From Rhodobacteraceae bacterium 63075 (lineage in GTDB: Bacteria > Pseudomonadota > Alphaproteobacteria > Rhodobacterales > Rhodobacteraceae), in assembly GCA_003417655.1 (NCBI GenBank), contig QVMW01000002.1:124001-188000 (forward strand): 64,000 nucleotides of DNA, given 5' to 3'. The position numbers were made by a program, and so were the translations under genes. The notes under the pieces were generated by a model that was not told where the DNA came from, ran no database searches, and worked only from the letters and a program-made list of their open reading frames with translations. Positions 35,540 to 43,962 of this stretch are shown here, one piece after another; position 1 is the stretch's first letter, and each line of letters opens with the position of its first letter.

Positions 35540-35992
35540 TTAGCCCGCGTCATTGGGCGGCCAGCCCTGCGTGTCGGTCTGGTCGGCCCAGCGCAGGAAC
35601 TCGGCCAGCGCGCGGGTTTCTTCCTCGGTAAGCTCGAAAAGCGGCATCTGGCGGCGGCCCTCGATCCCCGAGGGTTGGGATTTCATCCAGCCGTCCAGGA
35701 TCTCGTAGGCGCCTTCGGGGTCGTCCATGACGCCCCAGCGTGTCATCACGTTGCCCACTTCCGGCGCGAAATAAGCGCCTTCGCCGTGCAGGCTGTGACA
35801 GTTGATGCAGGAGTGCTCCTCCCATACGTGCTTGCCTTTTCGTACGGCGTCGCTCAGCTCCATGCCGGCGGTCGAGGTGTTTACAACGTATCGGTGCGAG
35901 TGGACGGTCATCGCCACGAAGACGACGACAAAGAAGAGCGACCCTCCGTAAAAGACGTTGCGCGCCCGTGATTTCGTCAGAATTTCAGCCAT
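35540..35992 (-). CDS. norC: Nitric oxide reductase cytochrome c subunit NorC
   Basis: NorC feeds electrons into NorB. The 150-residue protein has an N-terminal membrane anchor (about residues 14-32) and one haem c site, CINCH, near residue 62, with a C-terminal DTQGWPPN end. AGGAGG precedes the ATG. The NnrR-type site at 36051-36064 lies about 65 bases upstream and should control the norCBQD operon. Confidence 0.96.
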   Translation of the reverse strand: MAEILTKSRARNVFYGGSLFFVVVFVAMTVHSHRYVVNTSTAGMELSDAVRKGKHVWEEHSCINCHSLHGEGAYFAPEVGNVMTRWGVMDDPEGAYEILDGWMKSQPSGIEGRRQMPLFELTEEETRALAEFLRWADQTDTQGWPPNDAG

Positions 35993-36050
35993 GCGTCGGC
36001 CTCCTTGAATGCGGGATGGCCTTTGCTAGCGCGCGCTGCATGGTCGAAGT

Positions 36051-36064
36051 TTGCTCCAGCGCAA
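36051..36064. promoter_or_regulatory. NnrR/FNR-type operator upstream of norC
   Basis: TTGCTCCAGCGCAA fits TTG-N8-CAA. Its centre is 65.5 bases upstream of the norC ATG. It also lies 47 bases before the DUF1858 gene on the other strand and could serve both. Confidence 0.7.
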
Positions 36065-36110
36065 CCTTTGGCGCGAACGCGCCGCTAGGCTTGGCATCAA
36101 GGAGGACCAA

Positions 36111-36320
36111 ATGCGCAAGCGGCTTGACGATCCCGACCTGCCCCTGTCCGAGCTCATGGAGCTCTGGCCCGAAACCATCCCCGTGTTCCTGCGCCACAGG
36201 ATGATCTGCGTCGGCTGTCTGATTAACCCGTTTCACACGATCGTCGACGCCTGCGCCGAATACGGTCTGGACGAAGAAATCTTCGTTGCTGAACTGCGCG
36301 CGGCTGTCGCGGCCGGTTAA
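36111..36320 (+). CDS. DUF1858-type small protein
   Basis: A 69-residue soluble protein; CVGCLINPFHTIVDACAEYGLD is the DUF1858 pattern, with paired cysteines spaced as in domains next to hybrid-cluster proteins. AGGAGG lies seven bases before the ATG at 36111. The stop overlaps the convergent nnrR stop (36317-36320). Often found beside denitrification regulators; function unknown. Confidence 0.8.
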   Translation: MRKRLDDPDLPLSELMELWPETIPVFLRHRMICVGCLINPFHTIVDACAEYGLDEEIFVAELRAAVAAG

Positions 36321-37036
36321 CCCTGCGCGCGCAGCACCAGCGCATGGGGATCGAGCACCTTTATGCGCTTGCGCTTGCTGGCCACGAGGCCCGCTTTCTC
36401 CCACCCGCTCAGAAGGCGGCTCACCGTGTGCAGCGTGGTCGCGGTCAGCTCCGACAGGTCCTGCCGCGTGATCGGAAAATCGATCTCGATCCCGTCATCC
36501 ACCTTGCGACCTGTCTGGTTGACCAACCTCAAAAGCGCATTCGCGACGCGCTGTTCGACCTGCTGGGTGGCCATTTCCATGACCTTGCCATGCACCTCTT
36601 CGAGGCGCTGGCCCACGGTCTTGTAGGTCTCGGTGGCAAAGCCTTCATACTCGGCGATGAACTTGTCCCACAGATGCACCGGCCAGCTCAGCGCGAGCGA
36701 TTCGGAGGCCGTTACGGCCGTCGCGGGATAGGTGTCGCGCCCGAGCGCCCGGGCGATCCCGAGAAGCTGCCCCGAAGGGATGTGCAGCGCCGTGACCTGC
36801 TCGCCGGTCGGCGAAATGCGCACAACGCGCACATAACCGTCGAGCAGCATGTAGAAGCGCTCCGCAGGCGCGCCTTCACGGAAAATAGCCGTGCCCGCGT
36901 CGTATCGGCGGGACGTCGCCTGATCGAGAATCGTCCTGATTTGACGCCTTTCCAGCTTCGAGAAGGGCGGCAAATGCGTCAGCAGGCTCTCATCAAGCCG
37001 CGGCAGCGTACCGTGTGTTGTCGCGTTCATGGTCAT
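36317..37036 (-). CDS. nnrR: Crp/Fnr-family NO-responsive regulator (NnrR/DNR-like)
   Basis: A 239-residue regulator: cAMP-binding-type beta-barrel at residues 25-140, long dimer helix near 130-165, and HTH at about 190-222 (TATTLHTVSRLLSGWEK). It contains no cysteine at all, so it cannot be an Fe-S FNR; this is typical of NnrR and DNR proteins. Its own promoter region and the pseudoazurin promoter share the site at 37103-37116. It would switch on nor, nirK and paz genes when NO is present. Confidence 0.85.
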   Translation of the reverse strand: MTMNATTHGTLPRLDESLLTHLPPFSKLERRQIRTILDQATSRRYDAGTAIFREGAPAERFYMLLDGYVRVVRISPTGEQVTALHIPSGQLLGIARALGRDTYPATAVTASESLALSWPVHLWDKFIAEYEGFATETYKTVGQRLEEVHGKVMEMATQQVEQRVANALLRLVNQTGRKVDDGIEIDFPITRQDLSELTATTLHTVSRLLSGWEKAGLVASKRKRIKVLDPHALVLRAQG

Positions 37037-37102
37037 TTGTTTTTCTCACATCCGCACGACCTACGCCAGAATGGCGTTCTGGCCTCGAAATCGCCCCGTA
37101 GG

Positions 37103-37116
37103 TTGTTGCAGCGCAA
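37103..37116. promoter_or_regulatory. NnrR/FNR-type operator between nnrR and pseudoazurin
   Basis: TTGTTGCAGCGCAA fits TTG-N8-CAA and shares CAGCGCAA with the norC site. It lies 72.5 bases from the pseudoazurin start and 73.5 bases from the nnrR start. Confidence 0.7.
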
Positions 37117-37181
37117 ATAGCGCCCGCCAGAACGCGCTACATTTAGCCCAACGATCAATCAAGACAGAAAGGAACAGTCGG

Positions 37182-37613
37182 ATGATCCGCAAATTTACCA
37201 CAGGCCTTCTCCTTGCTGCAGTCATGGGCGGAGGCGCTTTCGCCGAGACATTCGAAGTCAAGATGCTCAACAAGGGGGCCGATGGCGACCGCATGGTCTT
37301 CGAGCCGGGCTTCGTCCAGGCCGCGCCGGGCGACACGATCAAGTTCATCGCCACCGACAAGGGCCACAACGCCGAAACCGCCAAGGGCATGGTTCCCGAT
37401 GGCGCGGAAGGCTTCCGGGGCCGGATCAACGAGGAGATCGAAGTCACGCTCGACACCGAGGGTGTCTACGGCGTGATCTGCAAGCCGCACTACGCCATGG
37501 GCATGGTGATGACCATCGCCGTCGGTGACGTGGACGCGCCGGGGGACTTCCTCGAAGGCCGCGTGCCGCGGAAAGCCAAAGAGCGCTTCGAAGCCCAGCT
37601 GAGCAATATGTGA
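37182..37613 (+). CDS. Pseudoazurin
   Basis: A type 1 copper electron donor for nitrite reductase in the periplasm. The 143-residue precursor has a signal peptide up to about Ala21; copper ligands are His62, Cys100, His103 and Met108 (HNAETAKG and CKPHYAMGM). The offsets from mature pseudoazurins are constant, which supports the start at 37182. It precedes nirK in one direction, 54 bases apart. Confidence 0.95.
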   Translation: MIRKFTTGLLLAAVMGGGAFAETFEVKMLNKGADGDRMVFEPGFVQAAPGDTIKFIATDKGHNAETAKGMVPDGAEGFRGRINEEIEVTLDTEGVYGVICKPHYAMGMVMTIAVGDVDAPGDFLEGRVPRKAKERFEAQLSNM

Positions 37614-37667
37614 TTCACCGGTGCGCGCGGAATGGTCCGCGCCACCACCACTCCCAAGGAGGACAAA

Positions 37668-38885
37668 ATGACCAAGTTCATCAACCCAGGCCTCATGCAG
37701 ACCAGCCGTCGCAACGTCCTGCGCGGCTCCATGCTCGCCGGCGCGGCCGCACTGAGCGGCGCGGGCGCAATGGCGGCCAGGCGCACGCCGCAGCCGGTCA
37801 AGGCAGATGCGATCTCGCGCAGCCTGCACAAGGCCGCCGCCGAGCAGACGGCGGACAGCACGGCGAAGCCTGCCGACCTGTCGGGCTATACCCGCGTCAA
37901 GCAGGAGCTCGTCGCACCGCCCTTCGCCCCCGAGCATGAGCAAGTTGCCACGGGCGGCCCGAAGATCATCGAGATCACCATGGAAACCACCGAGAAGCTC
38001 ATGGTCGTCGATGAAGACACCGGCGCATCTGTCTGGGCGCTCACCTTCGGCGGCTCGGTCCCCGGCCCGCTCATCATCTGCCACGAGGGCGACATGGTCG
38101 AACTGACCCTGCGCAACCCCGAAGACAGCATGATGGAGCACAATATCGACTTCCACGCGTCCACAGGTGCGCTCGGCGGCGGCGGTCTTACACACGTCTA
38201 CCCCGGCGAGGAATGCGTCCTGCGCTGGAAGGCGACAAAGCCGGGCTGCTTCACCTATCACTGCGCCCCCGGTGGTGCCATGATCCCCTACCACGTCACC
38301 CACGGCATGAACGGCGCCATCATGGTGCTGCCGCGCGACGGGCTGAAGGATGCAGACGGCAACCCGCTGCGCTATGACAGCATCGCCTATATCGGTGAGC
38401 AGGATTACTACCTGCCGATGGACGAGAATGGCGACTACAAGACCTATGAAGCCGCCGGCGACGACTATGCCGACAGCCTCGAAGCGATGCGCACGCTCAC
38501 CCCGACCCACCAGGTCTTCAACGGCGCGGTCGGCGCGCTGACGGGCGAGAACGCGCTCAGGGCCAAGGTCGGCGAGACCGTGCTGATGGTGCACAACTCG
38601 TGCAACGTGGACAGCCGCCCGCACCTGATCGGCGGACACGGCAACTACGTCTGGGAGAGTTCCTTCACAGACGTGCCGCTCACCGGCATGGAGACATGGT
38701 TTGTTCGCGGCGGCAGCGCGGCGGCGGCGATGTATACCTTCGAGCAGCCAGGCGTCTACGCCTATGTGAACCACAACCTCATCATCGGCGCGATGCTCGG
38801 CGGAACCGCGCATTTCGTCGTCGAAGGTGAATGGGACAACAACCTGATGGAACAGGTCGTCGCGCCCCGGCCCTTCGAAACCTGA
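37668..38885 (+). CDS. nirK: Copper-containing nitrite reductase NirK
   Basis: NirK reduces nitrite to NO in the periplasm. The 405-residue precursor has a Tat signal ([13 protein letters not shown]). Type 1 ligands are His158, Cys199, His209 and Met214; type 2 ligands are His163, His198 and the His of PHLIGGHG. The catalytic Asp161 is present in EHNIDFHA. The loop [11 protein letters not shown] seems one residue longer than in the well-studied enzymes and has His before GM. AAGGAGG precedes the start at 37668. Confidence 0.96.
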   Translation: MTKFINPGLMQTSRRNVLRGSMLAGAAALSGAGAMAARRTPQPVKADAISRSLHKAAAEQTADSTAKPADLSGYTRVKQELVAPPFAPEHEQVATGGPKIIEITMETTEKLMVVDEDTGASVWALTFGGSVPGPLIICHEGDMVELTLRNPEDSMMEHNIDFHASTGALGGGGLTHVYPGEECVLRWKATKPGCFTYHCAPGGAMIPYHVTHGMNGAIMVLPRDGLKDADGNPLRYDSIAYIGEQDYYLPMDENGDYKTYEAAGDDYADSLEAMRTLTPTHQVFNGAVGALTGENALRAKVGETVLMVHNSCNVDSRPHLIGGHGNYVWESSFTDVPLTGMETWFVRGGSAAAAMYTFEQPGVYAYVNHNLIIGAMLGGTAHFVVEGEWDNNLMEQVVAPRPFET

Positions 38886-38902
38886 TCTGAAAGGAGACCC
38901 CC

Positions 38903-39679
38903 GTGACCGCCGCCAACAAAAAGATGTCTATCCCGAAGTCACCCCTTCGTCTGACTGGGCTGGGCATCCTGGCGGCGGCCCTCATCGGAGCCGCGTTCTA
39001 CCCGCGCGGCTCCGATACCGATTCTTCACTTCTTCCCGAAATGGCCGCCGCCCCGTTTGTCTTGTCATCAGGTGCCAAGCTATACATCCAGAAATACGAA
39101 GTGACCGTCGCGGAATGGAACACCTGCCACGCAGATGGCGGCTGCACGCTGAACCTGCGGGTGCGGGCCGATCAGGACGCAGGCGCGATTCCTGCCACCG
39201 GCCTGAGCTATGTAGATGTGAACGAATACCTTGCGTGGATCAACGACCGGACCGGCAGGGCGTTTCGCCTCCCGACAGCAACCGAGTGGACCGAGATGGC
39301 CGCCGCCGTTTTGCCGGAAGAACCCGACCCGATATTCACCGATCCTTCCCTGACATGGGCTTCGACATACCTGACAGAAGAGTCGGCACCGCGCACATTG
39401 AAGCCACGGGGGAGCTATTCGGTTTCCCCAGAAGGTGTTGCCGATCTCGACGGCAGCGTCTGGGAATGGACGCAGGAATGTTATGCAGGCTCCGCCAACG
39501 GGATCACGGACCCGAAACGATGTCCGGCTTTCTTCGTGGGTGGGGAGCATGTCGCAGCCATGTCATATCTGGTGCGCGACCCGGCCCGCGGTGGCTGCGC
39601 CGTCGGCACGCCCCCGGCCCATCTGGGCATGCGGCTTGTTAGCGAAGAGGCTTCGGGGCAAGGCACTGTCGGCTCCTGA
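38903..39679 (+). CDS. nirV: NirV-like formylglycine-generating-enzyme-fold protein
   Basis: A 258-residue protein with an N-terminal anchor and an FGE/SUMF1-like domain (RLPTATEWTEMAAA, GVADLDGSVWEWTQE). NirV is regularly encoded right after nirK; its role is unknown. Starts at a GTG with AAGGAG nine bases upstream. It ends 29 bases before a convergent regulator gene. Confidence 0.88.
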   Translation: MTAANKKMSIPKSPLRLTGLGILAAALIGAAFYPRGSDTDSSLLPEMAAAPFVLSSGAKLYIQKYEVTVAEWNTCHADGGCTLNLRVRADQDAGAIPATGLSYVDVNEYLAWINDRTGRAFRLPTATEWTEMAAAVLPEEPDPIFTDPSLTWASTYLTEESAPRTLKPRGSYSVSPEGVADLDGSVWEWTQECYAGSANGITDPKRCPAFFVGGEHVAAMSYLVRDPARGGCAVGTPPAHLGMRLVSEEASGQGTVGS

Positions 39680-39708
39680 CGTAGACTTCGTGGAAGGCGC
39701 TGAAATGC

Positions 39709-40104
39709 TCAGCCCTGCGCAGTCTGGTTCCAGATCTCCTCGATCTGGCTCGCGATAGTCATGGGATCCACGGGTTTCGTGATAACCGCCAAAGCGCCCT
39801 TCTGAAGCAGCTCCTCCGAAAAGCTGTCTTCGGCCTTGGCCGTCAGGAAAACGGTGGGCAGACCCTTCAATTCCGGGCGCGCTGTCAAAGCCCGCCAAAC
39901 GTCCTCCCCGGACATGTCCGGCATCATGACATCCAGAAGCAGCAACTGCGGATCGAGGCCCTCCGCCCCATTCACGGCCGCCTCACCGCTGGGGAATTGA
40001 TGGACCTCGAAAGAGCCCACCGTTTCCAGCGCCAGCTTGATGATGACCCGGATATCGTCATCATCGTCAACGTGAAGAATTCTCTTCAAGGGCTGCGCTG
40101 CCAT
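39709..40104 (-). CDS. Single-domain response regulator
   Basis: A CheY-like receiver with acidic pocket DDDDD, phospho-acceptor Asp in LLLLDVMMPDMSG, the T of FLTAKAEDS and the lysine in ITKPVD. The start at 40104 follows GAGGAG; a start at 40158 would overlap the kinase stop (ATGA) and add 18 residues. There is no output domain, so it likely passes phosphate or binds a partner. Last gene of the kinase run. Confidence 0.88.
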   Translation of the reverse strand: MAAQPLKRILHVDDDDDIRVIIKLALETVGSFEVHQFPSGEAAVNGAEGLDPQLLLLDVMMPDMSGEDVWRALTARPELKGLPTVFLTAKAEDSFSEELLQKGALAVITKPVDPMTIASQIEEIWNQTAQG

Positions 40105-40154
40105 GCCTCTCTCCTCTTGAGAAGAATCGGGGTAGTTCAGGGTTTGTGCCGAAC

Positions 40155-41306
40155 TCATCTGTTCCCCGCGTCCCGCGCGCCGAGACTCTCAACACTTTTG
40201 ACAAGATGTGGCGGGATGCGGAAGAAAAACGAGCTGCCTTTTCCCACTTCTGAATGAAAATCGACCGGATATTCAAGCCGTTGAAGGATGGCGCCGACGA
40301 TTGCAAGGCCGAGGCCCGTGCCCGGACGAACGCGGCCATCGGCGGCGCGCGCCTGTGAAAAGGGCTTGAAGAGCGTGCCATGCTGGTCCTTCGCCAGGCC
40401 CGGACCCTCATCGGACACCGAGACGACGATGCTGTCATCCTGAAGCGCGATCCCGAAGCGGACCGTTCCGCCCTCGGGGGAATACTTGATGGCATTGGAG
40501 GCGAAATTCGTCATGACCTGGCCGATGCGCTCGCGGTTTCCGAGGACCTTGGCATCAAGGATCTCGCTGTCGATCTTGAGCTGAACCTGGTTTTCCCAGG
40601 CAGCACCGGCGACCAGCTCAACGGAATCGTGAATACAATCGACGATATCCATCTCCTCGATGGAGAAATCCATCTTGTTGCTGTTGATCTTCTCGAGATC
40701 GAGTATGTCATTCACGATGTTCAATAGCCGGTCTGTATTGCGCGCCGCCATGTCGACCAGATCCTGCGACTTCTGGTCGAGACTGGCGACCACCCCGGAC
40801 TTGAGCAGGCGCAACGCACCGTGAATAGATGTCAGGGGCGTGCGCAACTCGTGGCTCACTGTCGAGACAGTCTGAACCTTCTGGATTTCGGCGCTCTTAC
40901 GGTTGGCAATATCGCGCAGAACGGAAACGTAGAAGCTCCCTTCCCCTGCGATTTCCATCAAACTGGTCGAGATTTCGACCGGACCAGTGGGATGCACCAC
41001 CTCGAGGGTGATAGGCTCCGTCCGTCCGGCATGAAGGGGGGCCATGACCCGCATGAACACATCGACATTGAAGGTCGCGGCAGTGTCACCAATACGCTTC
41101 CCGGGCAGCTCTTCGGCGCTCCAGCCGTGACGCTCACGCGCCGCCGCGTTCATGTAGCGGATTTTCAAGGTATCGCAATTGTATACGTAGACACCATCCT
41201 GAAGGTCTTCGAGGATCTTCTCCTGGAACGCAAATTTCGGAGCGTTCGCCTCACCAACGCACGCGAGAATGTCCGAATGGCTTTGAATATCTGCCTTGCT
41301 CTGCAT
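40155..41306 (-). CDS. PAS-domain histidine kinase
   Basis: A 383-residue soluble kinase: PAS at about residues 30-135, dimerisation helix with His152 (STVSHELRTPLTS), then HATPase with N box (NFASNAIKYSPEGG), and G boxes (DEGPGLAKD, GTGLGLAI). No membrane segment or sensor binding site is visible except the PAS fold, so the signal is likely cytoplasmic. It is followed by the single-domain regulator. Confidence 0.92.
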   Translation of the reverse strand: MQSKADIQSHSDILACVGEANAPKFAFQEKILEDLQDGVYVYNCDTLKIRYMNAAARERHGWSAEELPGKRIGDTAATFNVDVFMRVMAPLHAGRTEPITLEVVHPTGPVEISTSLMEIAGEGSFYVSVLRDIANRKSAEIQKVQTVSTVSHELRTPLTSIHGALRLLKSGVVASLDQKSQDLVDMAARNTDRLLNIVNDILDLEKINSNKMDFSIEEMDIVDCIHDSVELVAGAAWENQVQLKIDSEILDAKVLGNRERIGQVMTNFASNAIKYSPEGGTVRFGIALQDDSIVVSVSDEGPGLAKDQHGTLFKPFSQARAADGRVRPGTGLGLAIVGAILQRLEYPVDFHSEVGKGSSFFFRIPPHLVKSVESLGARDAGNR

Positions 41307-41431
41307 TCGTGCCTCTTATGCCGTGCTATGCTGCCGGCTAATTGATCGTGAAAAATATTTGTGATGCTGATAGGACTGGAAAATGGTAAACATAAGGCAA
41401 TCTTTCAAAAAAGAGAAAAATGATCCGAGCG

Positions 41432-43498
41432 TCATGCGGCAAGCATTCTTGCCCGCACCTTCAAAGGCAAGGAAATTATGAACGTGCTGCCGTGACCGAT
41501 ATTACTGGTAGCAGTGATCGTGCCTCCGTGAAGTTCGACGAGTTCCCGTGTGATCGCAAGGCCAAGCCCGGTTCCGCTGTTGCGTCGTGTGACCGAGGTA
41601 TCGACTTGCACGAAGTGATCGAAGACATGCTCCAGCTTGTCGTCCGGAATACCGCAGCCGGTATCGCGAATGATGATCCGCACGTGGGTATCATTGTAAT
41701 CAGTTGTAATGCTGACCCCGCCAGCATCGGTGAACTTGATCGCATTGCCGACCACGTTGATCAGGGCCTGCTGAAGCCTGTTCGGATCTGCCTTGATCTG
41801 AAGCGCCTCGACATCCGTTGTCAGCTCGATCCCCTTCTCCGCAGCCTTGAAGCTGAGACCGTCTATCACGGACTGAACAATATCCTTGAGGTCAGTCGGC
41901 TTGATGGCAAGCTCAACGGATTCCGCCTCGAGCTTGGCACGATCCAGAATGTCGTTGATCAGGCCGATCAGGTGATCACTTGCCACCGTGATGCGGTTTG
42001 ACATCTCTGCAACCTCGGAGCGCATCTTGTTGAGCGCCTGTTTGCGTTCCGTTTCGGTTGACGCATCATGCACAACGCTTTCGAGTGCCTTGAAGCTGGG
42101 CAGAACATCGACGTTCTCCAGAAAGCGCGCGTAGCCGATGACCGAAGTCAGAGGAGTGCGCAACTCATGGCTGACAATGTTCAGGAAGTCGGTCTTGGCG
42201 CGGTTCGCGGCCTCGGCCTTCTCGCGGGCTTCCTTCAGCTCCGTGACATCGACGCGGAACCCGACGGTGTTCCCCTCCGGAGAGCGCGACTCCGCGATCT
42301 TGAGCCAACGCCCGTCCGCCAGTTTCTGCTCGATAGGATCAGACGGGTTTCTGTGCTCGGCAAGGCGCTCTCGCAGCCATTCCTCCTCGCGGCCGATCGC
42401 ATCTTCGTACTGACCATTTCTCAGGCCCTGACGCAAAATGTTCTCAAAGCTGTTGCCGGGGTAGATGGCATCGCGCGAGAGCTCGTAGTAGCTGAGGTAT
42501 TTTTCATTCGCGAAGACGAGGCGATCCTCGCGATCGTAGAGGACAAAACCGTCATCGACGGAGTTGATCGCTGAGCGGAGCTGGTCTTCAACAATCCGCT
42601 TGGACCGGTAAACCACCCAGAGCGACAGCAAGAGCGCGCCAAGCAAACTACAGCCAATGAAGGACATCACCCATACAAGGCCGAACACGCCGCTATCTTG
42701 CGGCCAACCGCCCTTTGGCTCCAGGCCAATCTGCCAGGTTCCTCCGTCAACAGGGACGGTGCGCGTCACCGGCTCGCCGGAGAACACATCGGAGAGGCCG
42801 AGGACGAGCTTGCCAGGGCCAGAATTCTCGGCGATCTCGCGGATCGCGATCCGGTAGGCGTCGATGCCATGATCCTGAGTAAGCCGCGTCAGGAGCGGTT
42901 CACGATCCAGGACAATTGATATGATTCCGGCGGCAGCCCCGGGTGGCCCCTGCTCCGAACCGGAATAAAAAGGTTTGCGCTGGATAAAGGCCTTGCCCCC
43001 CTGAACCAGTTCGACAGGGCCCAGAAGAGACGTTTCGCCCGTGCGCAGAGCTTTGTTGTAATCACTGAACTGCCCGGGCACATCACGGTAATCCAGCCCG
43101 ATGGCAGCCTCGTTCCCCTCCAGCGGATACATCCTTTCGAGGATGTATCCATCGGACTGCGCAATCGCGAGAATGGACGGGGAGGTCACAACCAGCGGGG
43201 AGACGATGCTTTCATATTCCTGCTGGCTAAGGTTTGGCTGGCGTTCCACGAAGGAACGGACTGCGTTCGCGATCACGTCGATCTTCGTCAGCTCACGGCG
43301 CAGGGCACCGGTTATCGCATCGGCATCCTTGTTGGTGTTTTCGATCACGTCTTGCCGCTCGGCTTCCAGCAGACGTGTATTCACCACATTGGCCACGATC
43401 AGGCTCAGTGCAAAAACCAGCACAAGCGCGATCATAAGATCAGTGCGGATACCGCGATGTTTCAAGGCGCCTGCAAGTCCGATGGTTTTTTCAGCCAA
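41432..43498 (-). CDS. Membrane histidine kinase with CHASE-type periplasmic sensor
   Basis: A 688-residue kinase: membrane helix 20-38, a periplasmic CHASE-like domain at 75-250 (GLDYRDVPGQF is typical), second helix 272-296, a PAS-like segment around 305-420, then HisKA with His444 and an HATPase (NVVGNAIKFTDAGG, GTGLGLAI). It lies between the Hpt gene and the soluble kinase. No receiver domain of its own. Confidence 0.92.
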   Translation of the reverse strand: MAEKTIGLAGALKHRGIRTDLMIALVLVFALSLIVANVVNTRLLEAERQDVIENTNKDADAITGALRRELTKIDVIANAVRSFVERQPNLSQQEYESIVSPLVVTSPSILAIAQSDGYILERMYPLEGNEAAIGLDYRDVPGQFSDYNKALRTGETSLLGPVELVQGGKAFIQRKPFYSGSEQGPPGAAAGIISIVLDREPLLTRLTQDHGIDAYRIAIREIAENSGPGKLVLGLSDVFSGEPVTRTVPVDGGTWQIGLEPKGGWPQDSGVFGLVWVMSFIGCSLLGALLLSLWVVYRSKRIVEDQLRSAINSVDDGFVLYDREDRLVFANEKYLSYYELSRDAIYPGNSFENILRQGLRNGQYEDAIGREEEWLRERLAEHRNPSDPIEQKLADGRWLKIAESRSPEGNTVGFRVDVTELKEAREKAEAANRAKTDFLNIVSHELRTPLTSVIGYARFLENVDVLPSFKALESVVHDASTETERKQALNKMRSEVAEMSNRITVASDHLIGLINDILDRAKLEAESVELAIKPTDLKDIVQSVIDGLSFKAAEKGIELTTDVEALQIKADPNRLQQALINVVGNAIKFTDAGGVSITTDYNDTHVRIIIRDTGCGIPDDKLEHVFDHFVQVDTSVTRRNSGTGLGLAITRELVELHGGTITATSNIGHGSTFIISLPLKVRARMLAA

Positions 43499-43556
43499 GG
43501 TAACAAACTCTTTCTGGGTTGGCTTCGGTTATCATCGCTCGGAACGGTCGTAGCGC

Positions 43557-43603
43557 CCGATCATAGGCTTTAGTCATCTACCGATCATAGGCTTTAGTCA
43601 TCT
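43557..43603. repeat. 24-bp tandem duplication overlapping the hpt stop codon
   Basis: A 23-base unit starting CCGATCATAGGCTT occurs at 43557-43579 and again, identical, at 43581-43603, one base apart. The second copy contains the last codons and stop of the Hpt gene; the first is a spare copy just downstream. Confidence 0.9.
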
Positions 43604-43962
43604 TCAAGGTGTTCTTCAAGGAGATCGAGAAGGCGCTCTACCTGCTTATCCAGTTCAGCCGCGCGCGCGACCGGAAGTGCGCCCTTGGGCAAGCCCTCGA
43701 CATCTGTCTCGAGGTCTCTTGCCATGTTTCCAACGGAGGCGAGCCCAAGGCTGCCAGCGACGCCGCTGATACGGTGAGCCTCTGCGGAGATCACGTTGAG
43801 CGCCCCGGCGGTGCCCTGCGCGCCGGTGCCCAGTGAAACCCTGGCGGTTTCGATGCGGCAGATACGTTCCTCGAGCCCCCTGCAAAAATCGCGGCGCAAC
43901 CCTGCGAGCGCTTGTTCAACGGCCCCCTGATCTGCGGTCGTTTTCGCAGCCGCACCGCTCAT
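43594..43962 (-). CDS. Histidine phosphotransfer (Hpt) protein
   Basis: A 122-residue four-helix protein with the phospho-accepting His63 in EAHRISGVAGSLG, the HPt signature. It passes phosphate between a kinase and a regulator. It shares an ATGA overlap with the response regulator upstream (43959-43962). No membrane segment. Confidence 0.9.
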   Translation of the reverse strand: MSGAAAKTTADQGAVEQALAGLRRDFCRGLEERICRIETARVSLGTGAQGTAGALNVISAEAHRISGVAGSLGLASVGNMARDLETDVEGLPKGALPVARAAELDKQVERLLDLLEEHLEDD

